The position numbers were made by a program, and so were the translations under genes. The notes under the pieces are model-generated. The model did no database searches. It saw only the letters and a program-made list of their open reading frames with translations, and was not told the DNA's origin. From Actinomycetota bacterium (GTDB lineage Bacteria > Actinomycetota > Acidimicrobiia > Acidimicrobiales > Acidimicrobiaceae), in the NCBI GenBank assembly GCA_004366215.1, contig SIRY01000087.1, positions 1 through 8,990 on the forward strand: DNA of 8,990 nt. The letters run 5' to 3'. Of the stretch, positions 1-8,860 are shown piece after piece (within the stretch, counting starts at the first letter, position 1; each line of letters begins with the position of its first letter).

Positions 1-206
<206 letters not shown>

Positions 207-212
207 TCAAAG

Positions 213-233
213 CTTGAGTGAAAGTGTATCAAG
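213..233. promoter_or_regulatory. HAIR-like operator (HspR-binding inverted repeat) upstream of dnaK
   Basis: The plus strand reads CTTGAGT, seven bases, then TATCAAG. The HAIR consensus known from Streptomyces and mycobacteria is CTTGAGT-N7-ACTCAAG. The left arm is perfect, the spacer is exactly 7, and the right arm matches 5 of 7 positions. It lies about 28 bases upstream of the dnaK start codon, in an AT-richer patch of a GC-rich sequence, which is where an HspR operator is expected. That HspR binds here is inferred from the motif and context; the hspR gene is not in the window. Confidence 0.75.
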
Positions 234-246
234 TTTTTCTACACTT
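222..246. repeat. Inverted repeat AAGTGTA-N11-TACACTT overlapping the HAIR-like element
   Basis: These are perfect 7-base arms with an 11-base centre that contains the second HAIR half-site and a run of five T. The left arm sits inside the HAIR spacer. It could be a second operator, or a hairpin in a transcript crossing the region. It is not a convincing terminator, because the T run lies in the loop and not after the stem. Confidence 0.4.
223..228 (-). promoter_or_regulatory. Candidate -10 box of the dnaK promoter
   Basis: On the minus strand this reads TACACT, which fits the actinobacterial -10 pattern TANNNT. A start about 7 bases downstream would give a leader of about 30 bases that includes the AAGGAGG site. 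The hexamer lies within the HAIR-like element, so a bound repressor would block it. I see no good -35 hexamer at the usual distance. Confidence 0.35.
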
Positions 247-304
247 GCAGCCACAGAAACATTCCGTGTCCCGGGCCACCGTCCTACGCTCGCGAGATGT
301 GTCC

Positions 305-310
305 GGAGGT
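305..310 (+). promoter_or_regulatory. Shine-Dalgarno-like GGAGGT before an alternative TTG start of gpmA
   Basis: GGAGGT ends 5 bases before an in-frame TTG at 316-318, which would lengthen the gpmA product by six residues (starting MVGWPP). It is 23 bases from the GTG at 334, too far to serve that start. Either TTG 316 is the true start, or this match is chance and translation begins at GTG 334 without a ribosome binding site. Confidence 0.4.
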
Positions 311-319
311 GGACCTTGG

Positions 320-325
320 TAGGCT
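320..325 (+). promoter_or_regulatory. Candidate -10 box (TAGGCT) before gpmA
   Basis: TAGGCT fits the TANNNT pattern of actinobacterial -10 boxes and ends 8 bases before GTG 334. Transcription would then begin at or within a base or two of the start codon, giving a leaderless mRNA. The same hexamer stands 7 bases before the purL ATG. No recognisable -35 accompanies it. If TTG 316 is the real start, this hexamer would be coding sequence. Confidence 0.35.
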
Positions 326-333
326 GGCCACCT

Positions 334-987
334 GTGGGAACGTTGATCCTCGTCCGTCACGGTCAGAGCACGTGGAACGCTGAGAACCGCTTCACGGGGT
401 GGGTCGACGTTCCGCTCACGGAGCAAGGAGCCGCGGAGGCTCGCCAGAGCGCGCACGCGGTCGCGGCTGAGGGGCTGCGACCTGACGTCGTCGTGACGTC
501 GGTGCTCGAGCGGGCGATCTCGTCTGCGGAGATCATGCTGCACGAACTCGGTCGCGCGTGGCTACCGGTGATTCGTAGCTGGCGCCTCAACGAGCGGCAC
601 TACGGCGCACTCCAGGGCCTCAACAAGGCGGAGACCGCGGCGCGCTACGGTGAGGAGCAGGTGCGCCTGTGGCGTCGGAGCTACGACGTGCGACCGCCCG
701 AGACGGACGAAGAGGCCCAGCGAGCGCTCCACGCTGATGAGCGCTACCGCATGCTGCCACGGGCTGCGGTCCCTCGCTCCGAGTCGCTCGCGGACGTGAT
801 CGCTCGGGTCCTACCCTTCTACTACGACGTCGTCGTGCCCCTGCTCTGGGACGGCCGCACCGTTCTCGTGGTAGCTCACGGTAACTCGCTGCGAGGGCTC
901 GTGCGGGTCCTGCGCAACCTGAGTGACGACGAGGTCGTGGCGCTCGAGATCGCCAACGGGGAGCCTCTGGTCTTCAGCGTCCCCTAG
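334..987 (+). CDS. gpmA: 2,3-bisphosphoglycerate-dependent phosphoglycerate mutase, lacking the usual C-terminal tail
   Basis: This cytoplasmic enzyme interconverts 3- and 2-phosphoglycerate in glycolysis and gluconeogenesis through a phosphohistidine. Counting from GTG 334 (217 aa), the catalytic motif LVRHGQSTWN has the phosphorylated His at residue 9. NRFTGWVDVPLT follows, then the general acid Glu87 in LNERHYGALQGLNK, and the second active-site His182 in AHGNSLR. Family proteins such as E. coli GpmA have about 250 residues. This one stops at GEPLVFSVP, just where the family enters its roughly 30-residue C-terminal tail, while the mid-protein insert is kept. The stop lies only 33 bases before purA, so no room is left for a tail. 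The start is uncertain: TTG 316 has a good GGAGGT, while GTG 334 fits the family start better. It appears to be the first gene of the pur operon and is divergent from dnaK. Confidence 0.93.
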   Translation: MGTLILVRHGQSTWNAENRFTGWVDVPLTEQGAAEARQSAHAVAAEGLRPDVVVTSVLERAISSAEIMLHELGRAWLPVIRSWRLNERHYGALQGLNKAETAARYGEEQVRLWRRSYDVRPPETDEEAQRALHADERYRMLPRAAVPRSESLADVIARVLPFYYDVVVPLLWDGRTVLVVAHGNSLRGLVRVLRNLSDDEVVALEIANGEPLVFSVP

Positions 988-2303
<1,316 letters not shown>

Positions 2304-2304
<1 letters not shown>

Positions 2305-3530
2305 TGCGTGTCGTCGTCGTCGGTGCTGGAGCGAGGGAGCACGCGATCGCTGACGGTCTTGCGAGGGAGGGGGCGACCGTCGTCGTGGCGCCGGGCAACG
2401 CTGGGATCGCCCGCTCGCTGCCGACGAGCGCGTGCGCACCCGAAGAGATCCCGGCGGACCTCGTCGTCATCGGGCCGGAGGCACCCCTCGTGGCGGGGCA
2501 CGCCGACGGCCTGCGAGCGCGCGGCTACGCGGTCGTCGGCCCTGGGGTGCAGGGTGCGCGACTCGAGGGGTCGAAGGTCGCGATGAAGCGCCTCGCGGAC
2601 GCGGCGGGGGTCCCGACCGCGGCGTGGGGCGAGGCGACCACGCCGAACGAGGCGCGCATGCTCCTCGACCGCTTCGGCCCACCCTACGTCATCAAGACAG
2701 ACGGGCTCGCAGCTGGCAAGGGCGTGCTCGTGACGCACGATCGCGCCGAGGCAGAGCGCGACGTCCTCGCCAAGCTCTCAGGCGAGGCCTTCGGCGAAGC
2801 GGGTCGGCGTGTGGTCATCGAGCAGGGTCTCGAGGGGCGCGAGCTGTCGCTGATCTGGCTCGTCAACGAGTGCTCCTACCAGCGCCTGCCGGTTGCACAG
2901 GACTACAAGCGGCTCCTCGACGGCGACGACGGTCCCAACACGGGGGGCATGGGAGCTATCGCCCCCGCGCCGTGGGCCGACAACCAGCTCGTCGCTGACG
3001 CTGAGGCGCGGGTGCTCGAGCCGCTCCTCGCGGAGCTCGCCCGGCAGCGGGTGAGCTACCGAGGGTTCCTCTACGCCGGTCTCATGGCGACTCGCGAGGG
3101 CCTGAGGCTTCTTGAGGTCAACGTGCGCCTCGGCGACCCCGAGGCGCAGGTCATCGTGCCTCTCGTCCGCAGTGGCTTCCTCGACGCGCTCGTAGCCTGC
3201 GCGCGTGGCGAGCCGATTACCCCCGTCGCGACGGCGCCGGGCGTGGCCGTCGGCGTCGTCATCGCGACCCGCGGGTATCCGACGAACCCCGTCGGCGGTG
3301 ACGTCGTCTCGGGTATGGAGCGCGCCGAGGCGCTCGGCGCACGGGTGTACGCCGCAGGGATCACGCAGGGGCGAGCGGGAGAGCTACGAGCCGCGCCCGG
3401 GCGGGTTCTGACCCTCGTCGGCCTCGGCGACGACGTCGGTGCAGCGCGACACCTCGCCTACCGCGCCGTCGAGGAGGTGCAGCTCGAGGGGGCTCAGTGG
3501 CGGCGCGATGTAGGCTTGGCGAGCGAGTGA
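2304..3530 (+). CDS. purD: Phosphoribosylamine-glycine ligase (GAR synthetase)
   Basis: PurD catalyses step 2 of purine synthesis: phosphoribosylamine, glycine and ATP give glycinamide ribonucleotide. The 408-residue product has the family order. The N-domain carries GAGAREHA (7-14), APGNAG (29-34) and VIGPEAPLV. The ATP-grasp core carries LEGSK, IKTDGLAAGKGV, DGPNTGGMGAIAPAPW and the metal-binding LEVNVRLGDPEAQ. The C-domain carries GYPTNPVGGDVVSG and GRVLTLVGLG. It is a little shorter than the usual 420-430 residues. Most of the difference lies between APGNAG and the GPEAPLV motif, where an expected helix seems to be missing. The ATG at 2304 overlaps the purA stop (TGATG) and has AAGGA 5 bases upstream. 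An in-frame GTG one codon earlier is less likely. Coupled translation with purA is probable. Confidence 0.97.
3511..3516 (+). promoter_or_regulatory. Possible internal -10 box (TAGGCT) at the end of purD, before purB
   Basis: This is the same TAGGCT hexamer seen before gpmA and purL. It lies in the last codons of purD, 38 bases before the purB GTG. It could drive an internal transcript carrying purBCSQ with a short leader that includes the purB ribosome binding site. There is no clear -35, and the hexamer also encodes part of PurD, so chance is a serious alternative. Confidence 0.2.
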
Positions 3531-3554
3531 CGTGCCGCGGTCGAAGGAGTACGC

Positions 3555-4859
3555 GTGATCCCTCGCTACGAGGACGAGGTCATTGCTCGGCTGTTCTCGG
3601 ATGAGGCGCGCCTTGGCCGGTGGGTCGACGTCGAGCTCGCGGTCACCGACGCGCTCGCCGAGCTCGGGGAGATCCCCGTCGCGGAAGCCTCGAGGCTCCG
3701 TGAGCGAGCACCCCGCGTCGACGCGGCGTTCGTCGCGGCGGTCGAGGCGAGAGAGAAGACGACGAAGCACGACACCGCTGCCTTCGTCGATGTGCTCCAA
3801 GCGGCGATCGCTGACCCAGCCGCACGCTGGATCCACTTTGGCCTCACCTCATCCGACGTCGTCGACTCAGCGCTCTCGCTCGCCATCGTCGAGGCGATCG
3901 ATCGCACCCTCACGCTGTGTCAGGGACTCCTCGAGGCGTTGCGGGCTCAGGCGCTTCGCTACCGGGACCTCGCGTGCCTCGGTCGAACGCACGGCATGGC
4001 GGCAGAGCCCACGACGTTTGGTGCCAAGCTCGCGCTGCACTGGCTCACCCTGCGGCGAGCGCGCGAGCGGCTCGAGCGTGCCCGCTCGGTGATCGCAGTG
4101 GGCAAGCTCTCAGGAGCGGTAGGGACGTACTCGGCCTCGTCGCCCGAGCTGGAGCGCCGTGCGCTCGCGCGACTTGGCCTGTCGCCGACGCCGGCTACGC
4201 AGGTCATCCCTCGTGATCGCCACGCTGAGGTCTTCTGGGCGCTGGCGTCGCTGGGAGCCGCGATCGAGGCGCTCGCGACCGAGCTGCGCCACCTCGCTCG
4301 GTCTGAGGTGGGTGAGGTCGCTGAGTCCTTCGAGCCCGGCCAGAAGGGCTCGTCGGCGATGCCTCACAAGCGCAACCCGGTGTTAGCCGAGCGACTGACG
4401 GGCTTGTCGAGGCTGCTGCGGTCCTACGTCCAGCCAGCGCTCGAGGACGTCGTCTTGTGGCACGAACGAGACATCTCGCACTCCTCCGTCGAGCGGGTGA
4501 TCGTGCCAGACGCGTTTCACGTGGCGTGCTACTCGCTCACGGTCGCAACCGAGGTCGTCGCCGGACTCGTCGTCTTTCCTGATGCGATGGCTCGCAACCT
4601 CGCCTCAACGCGAGGGCTCGTCTACTCGCAGCAGATCTTGCTCGAGCTCGTGCGCCGCGGCCTCGCTCGCGACGACGCCTACCGCCTCGTCCAGGCTGCT
4701 GCGGTGCGCGCACTCGAGGAGCGGCGAGACCTTCGTGAAGTCATCGCCGAGGACGAGCGGGTGCCACTCGGCGCCTCAGAGCTCGCGACGCTGACTGCCC
4801 CGGATCGCGTGCTGCGTCACCTCGGTCAGCTCTTTCGACTCCTCGAGGAGGAGCAGTGA
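3555..4859 (+). CDS. purB: Adenylosuccinate lyase
   Basis: PurB removes fumarate from SAICAR to give AICAR (step 8 of IMP synthesis) and from adenylosuccinate to give AMP. It is a cytoplasmic member of the fumarase/aspartase superfamily and acts as a homotetramer in known relatives. The 434-residue product fits the short bacterial class. It shows IHFGLTSSDVVDSA (about 93-106), GRTHGMAAEPTTFG with the catalytic His146, KLSGAVGTYSA, and the superfamily signature SSAMPHKRNP at residues 266-275 with the flexible-loop serine. WHERDISHSSVER follows. The GTG start is supported by GAAGGAG five bases upstream and by the family start MIPRYEDEVIARLFSDE. It follows purD by 24 bases, the widest gap among the pur genes, and its stop overlaps the purC GTG by four bases. 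Confidence 0.98.
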   Translation: MIPRYEDEVIARLFSDEARLGRWVDVELAVTDALAELGEIPVAEASRLRERAPRVDAAFVAAVEAREKTTKHDTAAFVDVLQAAIADPAARWIHFGLTSSDVVDSALSLAIVEAIDRTLTLCQGLLEALRAQALRYRDLACLGRTHGMAAEPTTFGAKLALHWLTLRRARERLERARSVIAVGKLSGAVGTYSASSPELERRALARLGLSPTPATQVIPRDRHAEVFWALASLGAAIEALATELRHLARSEVGEVAESFEPGQKGSSAMPHKRNPVLAERLTGLSRLLRSYVQPALEDVVLWHERDISHSSVERVIVPDAFHVACYSLTVATEVVAGLVVFPDAMARNLASTRGLVYSQQILLELVRRGLARDDAYRLVQAAAVRALEERRDLREVIAEDERVPLGASELATLTAPDRVLRHLGQLFRLLEEEQ

Positions 4860-5740
4860 CCCTCGAGCGTATCGCCGTCGGCAAGGTCCGTGAGACCTGG
4901 GTCGATCCCCGACGACCGGATGAGCTCCTGCTCGTCGCGACCGATCGGGTCAGCGCCTTCGACGTCGTCTTCCGCGAGCTCGTACCTGACAAGGGTCGTA
5001 TCCTGACAGCCGTGAGCGCGAGCAGCTTCTCGCTCCTCGCTGCCCACCTCCCAACCCACCTCCTCCGGGTGGCGACCGACGTGCCCCCGGCCTGGGAGGG
5101 TCGAACGCTGCTCGTTCGCCGGCTTCGCATGCTCCCAGTCGAGTGCGTCGTGCGCGGGTGCGTCGTTGGCAGTGCGTGGGAGTCGTACCGACGTGACGGA
5201 ACGGCCTTTGGGCGTCGGTTGCCCGCGGGGTTGTCCTTTGGTGCCCAACTCGCCGAGCCGATCTTCACGCCGACGACGAAGGCGACGACTGGTCACGACA
5301 CCCCGCTGAGCGACCGTGAGCTCGGCGAGCTCGTCGGTCGCGCACGCGCAGACGAGCTCGAGGCAGCCTCGCGGGCCGTCTTTGCGCAGCTTCGGTCGTG
5401 GTTCGCGAGCCACGGCTTGACGCTCGTCGACGCGAAGTTCGAGTTCGGGCTCGACGCGGGCGCGCTCGTCCTCGCAGACGAGGTTGCGACTCCTGATGCT
5501 GCCCGCATCGTCGTCGGTGACCTTGGCACCCATCCGCGGTGGCTCGACAAGCAGGTGCTTCGCGACTGGCTCGTCGAGCGAGGATTTCGGGGCGTGGGTG
5601 AGCCACCAGCGCTCACCGCAGCGATCGTCGCTGAACTCCGCTCGCGCTACGTCGAGGTCTACGAGCGCCTCAGCGGGCAGGCGTTCTCCCGGTGGCCTGG
5701 CGTTGGCTCTACGCCCTACGGAGGGGAGGAACGCCTATGA
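4856..5740 (+). CDS. purC: Phosphoribosylaminoimidazole-succinocarboxamide synthase (SAICAR synthetase)
   Basis: PurC catalyses step 7: CAIR, aspartate and ATP give SAICAR, the substrate of PurB just upstream. The 294-residue product is of the longer bacterial/eukaryote-like type. Near the start it shows GKVRETW and VATDRVSAFDVVF, then VPDKGRILT and the conserved VECVVRGCVVGSAWESY. PIFTPTTKATTGHD, the family signature LVDAKFEFG and LADEVATPDAAR (to residue 217) follow, with DKQVLRDWL near residue 231. Relatives usually have SSR or CR followed by an aromatic residue where this protein has AARIVVGD, so this loop is slightly divergent. The start GTG is in the sequence GTGA, overlapping the purB stop by four bases. 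AGGAGGAG inside the purB 3' end serves as ribosome binding site. Translational coupling with purB is likely. Confidence 0.97.
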   Translation: MTLERIAVGKVRETWVDPRRPDELLLVATDRVSAFDVVFRELVPDKGRILTAVSASSFSLLAAHLPTHLLRVATDVPPAWEGRTLLVRRLRMLPVECVVRGCVVGSAWESYRRDGTAFGRRLPAGLSFGAQLAEPIFTPTTKATTGHDTPLSDRELGELVGRARADELEAASRAVFAQLRSWFASHGLTLVDAKFEFGLDAGALVLADEVATPDAARIVVGDLGTHPRWLDKQVLRDWLVERGFRGVGEPPALTAAIVAELRSRYVEVYERLSGQAFSRWPGVGSTPYGGEERL

Positions 5741-6024
5741 GCAGCGGCGTGTGGTCGGCGCTCGTGGTGGTCGAACCGCGAGCCGGCATCGCGGATCCAG
5801 AGGGTCGGGCGATCACCGATGCGGCTCGCCACCTCAGTCTTGCGGAGGATGCGACCGTCGTCGCTGGGCGTGCGTTTCGCCTGCGCCTTCGTGCGGCGAC
5901 GCGCGACGAGGCGCTCCGTCAGGTCGGCGCGCTCGCCGAGCGCCTGCTCGCCAACCCTGTGATCCAGTCGTGGCGCATCGTCGAGCTCGAGGGTGTGAGC
6001 GCACCAGAGGAGCCGTCGCGGTGA
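5737..6024 (+). CDS. purS: Phosphoribosylformylglycinamidine synthase subunit PurS
   Basis: PurS is the small non-catalytic subunit of the three-part FGAM synthase. It bridges PurL and PurQ and is thought to help pass ammonia between them. The 95-residue product shows the family pattern: an N-terminal strand (ALVVVEPRAGIADPEGRAI), the middle AFRLRLRAAT segment, and the diagnostic LLANPVIQSWRIVELE near the end. The last ten or so residues extend slightly past the usual family end. The ATG overlaps the purC stop as ATGA, and GGAGG lies 7 bases upstream. The position directly before purQ is the usual one. The identification rests on this context together with the LANPVI motif. Confidence 0.95.
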   Translation: MSSGVWSALVVVEPRAGIADPEGRAITDAARHLSLAEDATVVAGRAFRLRLRAATRDEALRQVGALAERLLANPVIQSWRIVELEGVSAPEEPSR

Positions 6025-6671
6025 GCATCGCGGTCGTCGTGTTCCCGGGCACGAACTGCGAGCACGACGTCGTGGGCGCCTACGCCGAGCTGGGGCTGAG
6101 GGCCACTCTCGTGCACCACCGCGAGACCGATCTGCGCTGGGCGGAGGCGATCGTGCTGCCTGGCGGCTTCTCCTACGGCGACTACTTGCGTCCCGGCGCG
6201 ATCGCCCGCTTCGCTCCGGTCATGCGAGCCGTCGTCGAGGCGGCCGAGCGCGGCGCTGCGGTACTTGGCATCTGCAACGGCTTCCAGGTGCTGTGCGAGG
6301 CAGGGCTCCTGCCGGGAGCGCTCCAGAAGAACGCCGGACTTCGGTTCCTGTGCGAGTCGGTCGATGTCGAGGTCGTGAGCGACGGCTCGGTGCTGACGCA
6401 GCACATGCAGGTTGGGGAGCGCTTCGAGTTGCCGATCAACCACTTCGAGGGCAACTACACCGTCGATGAGGCGACGCTACGACTCCTCGAGGAGCAGGGC
6501 AGGGTCGTGCTTCGCTACGTCGAGAACCCGAACGGCTCGATGCACGCGATCGCGGGCGTCTGCGACCCGACCGGGCGCGTCGTTGGGCTCATGCCCCACC
6601 CCGAACGAGCAGGCGGTGCCTTCGGCTTGAGCGAGCCTGCTCAGCGGCTGCTGCTCGGGCTCGTTGGCTAG
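6021..6671 (+). CDS. purQ: Phosphoribosylformylglycinamidine synthase, glutaminase subunit PurQ
   Basis: PurQ is the class I glutamine amidotransferase subunit of FGAM synthase. It hydrolyses glutamine and delivers ammonia to PurL. The 216-residue product starts [16 protein letters not shown] and has [18 protein letters not shown] near residues 47-64. The nucleophile is Cys85 in [10 protein letters not shown], and the catalytic pair is His193 and Glu195 in [16 protein letters not shown] fits the conserved HGEGNY region. The triad is intact and the length typical. The GTG start overlaps the purS stop by four bases (GTGA), with GAGGAG eight bases upstream. It is the last gene of the plus-strand operon. 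Its TAG stop shares bases with the purL stop on the other strand, so no terminator fits between them. Confidence 0.98.
   Translation: MSIAVVVFPGTNCEHDVVGAYAELGLRATLVHHRETDLRWAEAIVLPGGFSYGDYLRPGAIARFAPVMRAVVEAAERGAAVLGICNGFQVLCEAGLLPGALQKNAGLRFLCESVDVEVVSDGSVLTQHMQVGERFELPINHFEGNYTVDEATLRLLEEQGRVVLRYVENPNGSMHAIAGVCDPTGRVVGLMPHPERAGGAFGLSEPAQRLLLGLVG
6668..6671. other. Shared CTAG: overlapping stop codons of purQ and purL
   Basis: The palindrome CTAG supplies TAG at 6669-6671 for purQ and, on the other strand, TAG at 6670-6668 for purL. The two convergent genes overlap by three coding positions and leave no intergenic space. Confidence 0.95.
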
Positions 6672-8860
6672 GCAGAGGCGGTGACGGGCTCGGTGGAGCT
6701 ACCCTCCTCATCGAGGTCGATCGCGTCGCCGAGCACGACGAGGGTGGGTCGGGACGCCGCAGCGAGCGCTCCAACGCGTCGGGCGAGCCAGCCGCGCTGC
6801 GTTGCCCACGCCTCGAGCGCCTCGGGGCGCTCGGTCGCGACGAGGTATCGGGATGGGTGCTCGCCGACGAGCCGGAGGGCGTCGAGCTCGTGGAGGACGG
6901 CGCTGCAGCGAGCCCGCCTCGCGAGCATCGCAGCGGAGCGGACGAGGCCGCCTGCTGCGACGTTGGTGACGGCGCTGACGGCGTTCTCGCGCACCAGTTC
7001 GGCCACGTCGTCGGCGAGCCGTGCGTGGTGCTGCCAGTCCACGGGCGCGAGGGAGCCTCCTTCGTAGCCAAGGAGGGTGCCGAACCGAGATCCGGCACAA
7101 CCTGGCTCTGCAGTTGGGCTCGCGAGCTCGACGAGCGCGCCGGCAGCTCGGTGCGGGGCGGGTACCGGCGAGGTCGGTGTGGGGCGGTCTCCGAGGAGAG
7201 CGACCACCGGCGTTGGGTCGATGTCGACGCCCTGGGCCTCGTTGTAGAGCGACACGTTGCCCCCGACCACCGGAATCCCGAGGGCTTCGGCAGCAGCAGC
7301 GATCCCCTCGATCGCTTCGTGGAGCTGCCAGACGACCTCGGGGTGCTCGGGGTTGCCGAAGTTGAGGCAGTCGACGAGGGCGCGAGGTTGCGCGCCGACG
7401 CAGGCGATGTTGGCGACCGCCTCAGCGACGAGCCACTCGCTGCCACGGCGCGGATCGGTCCTCGTCCACCGGTTGTTGCCGTCGACGGTGAGCGCGATGG
7501 CTCGATCCGTGTCGCCGACCTCGGGCGAGCGGAGCTGGAGCAGTGCAGCGTCGGCTCCCGGCTCGAGCAGGCTCGTTCGAAAGAGCATGTGATCGTAGCG
7601 ACGCCAGACCTGAGCCGGATCGATCGGTTCACGGACGAGGGGCCGCACCCACGCTCGAAGGTCACTCGGCAGCTCGCATCGGCGCCGACGACGCGCTTCA
7701 CGATCGGCGGGCGGCGCCTCGGCGCGGCGGTACCTGGGAGCGTCCTCCGCGAGGAGGCGCGCTGGGATGGCGGCGACGAGCGTGCCCCCACGGCGGTCGA
7801 AGGCTCGCAGCACGCCGACGCCGTCGTCATCGCGGGGCCGCACGACGCCGATCGTGCTGACCTCGACCTCGAAGCGTCGGCAGACCTCGTGGACGCGCGC
7901 GAGGTGCTCTGGACGGACCACCGTGAGCATCCGCTCCTGCGACTCGGAGCAGAGGATCTCCATCGGCGTCATGCCAGGCTCTCGACGCGGCACCGCGTCG
8001 AGGTAGAGGTCCATGCCGACGTTGCCGGCCGAGGCAAGCTCAGAGGTTGCGCACGTCAAGCCGGCTCCACCGAGGTCCTGGATGCCAGTGACGAGTCCTT
8101 CGCCGATGAGCCGGAGGCACGCTTCGATGAGTTTCTTCTCCTCGAACGGGTCCCCTACCTGCACGCTGGGTCGCTTGGTGTCGCTCGACTCATCGAAGCC
8201 GGCAGACGCGAGTACCGAGACGCCACCGATCCCGTCGCGTCCGGTCGGAGCTCCGAGGAGGACGACGAGGTTGCCGACACCCTCAGCCCGGGCTCGAACA
8301 AGCTGCTCGATAGGAGCGACGCCGACCGCGACGACGTTGACGAGGGGATTGGCGCGGTAGCACTCGTCGACGTGAACCTCGCCAGCCATGGTCGGGACGC
8401 CGACCGCGTTGCCGTAGTGCGAGATGCCGCCGATGACGCCGTCAGCAACCCACCTGCTTCGCGGGTCATCTTGTGGTCCAAACCAGAGAGAATCGAGCAG
8501 TGCGATGGGGCGCGCGCCGACGGTGAAGATATCCCGGAGGATCCCACCAACGCCAGTCGCCGCCCCCTGATGAGGCTCGATCGCACTCGGATGGTTGTGG
8601 CTCTCAATCCGAATAGCGACCGCGACCCTGTCCGTCAGCGCCACAACACCAGCGTTCTCTCCCGGCCCCATAAGGACGTGCTGGCCTCGAGATGGCAGTC
8701 GGCTCAGGAGGACGCGAGACGATTTGTACGAAGCGTGCTCTGACCACATGACCGAGAACATGGCGAGCTCGGTATCGTTTGGTTCGCGGCCGAGCAACTC
8801 GACGATCCGCGCGTACTCTTCGTCGGTCAGTCCGAGTACCCGATGGCGGTGGGCATCCAT
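6668..8860 (-). CDS. purL: Phosphoribosylformylglycinamidine synthase, synthase subunit PurL (small type)
   Basis: PurL uses ammonia from PurQ and ATP to convert FGAR to FGAM (step 4). At 730 residues it is the small form that needs separate PurS and PurQ. The N-terminal half is well kept: [31 protein letters not shown] with His42, GPGENAGVV (65-73), [20 protein letters not shown] (84-103), [32 protein letters not shown] and DLGGAGL (262-268). The second half has [24 protein letters not shown] and PTPVVALLG. Two deviations stand out: Ala43 replaces the usual Cys of WSEHC, and the usual DVSDGG motif reads NVAAGG (633-638). The reading frame stays open upstream of 8860, but family similarity begins at this ATG. 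No good ribosome binding site precedes it. It is convergent with purSQ instead of following them. Confidence 0.97.
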   Translation of the reverse strand: MDAHRHRVLGLTDEEYARIVELLGREPNDTELAMFSVMWSEHASYKSSRVLLSRLPSRGQHVLMGPGENAGVVALTDRVAVAIRIESHNHPSAIEPHQGAATGVGGILRDIFTVGARPIALLDSLWFGPQDDPRSRWVADGVIGGISHYGNAVGVPTMAGEVHVDECYRANPLVNVVAVGVAPIEQLVRARAEGVGNLVVLLGAPTGRDGIGGVSVLASAGFDESSDTKRPSVQVGDPFEEKKLIEACLRLIGEGLVTGIQDLGGAGLTCATSELASAGNVGMDLYLDAVPRREPGMTPMEILCSESQERMLTVVRPEHLARVHEVCRRFEVEVSTIGVVRPRDDDGVGVLRAFDRRGGTLVAAIPARLLAEDAPRYRRAEAPPADREARRRRRCELPSDLRAWVRPLVREPIDPAQVWRRYDHMLFRTSLLEPGADAALLQLRSPEVGDTDRAIALTVDGNNRWTRTDPRRGSEWLVAEAVANIACVGAQPRALVDCLNFGNPEHPEVVWQLHEAIEGIAAAAEALGIPVVGGNVSLYNEAQGVDIDPTPVVALLGDRPTPTSPVPAPHRAAGALVELASPTAEPGCAGSRFGTLLGYEGGSLAPVDWQHHARLADDVAELVRENAVSAVTNVAAGGLVRSAAMLARRARCSAVLHELDALRLVGEHPSRYLVATERPEALEAWATQRGWLARRVGALAAASRPTLVVLGDAIDLDEEGSSTEPVTASA

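Noticed and set aside
222..246. Intrinsic terminator between gpmA and dnaK
   Set aside because: The T run is inside the loop of the inverted repeat, not after a GC-rich stem, and both neighbouring genes start here instead of ending.
4826..5533. Open frame of 235 codons on the minus strand opposite purC
   Set aside because: Antisense shadow; composition is rich in Arg, Glu and Asp with no domain, and the plus strand encodes complete PurC.
5484..6020. N-terminal extension of the purQ frame
   Set aside because: It overlaps purC and purS completely in another frame. The amidotransferase domain starts at GTG 6021, which has a suitable ribosome binding site.
6857..8743. Long open frame (628 codons) on the plus strand opposite purL
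   Set aside because: It is a shadow of purL: high GC with strong third-position bias leaves antisense frames open. The translation shows no recognisable motif, and PurL motifs are unambiguous on the minus strand.
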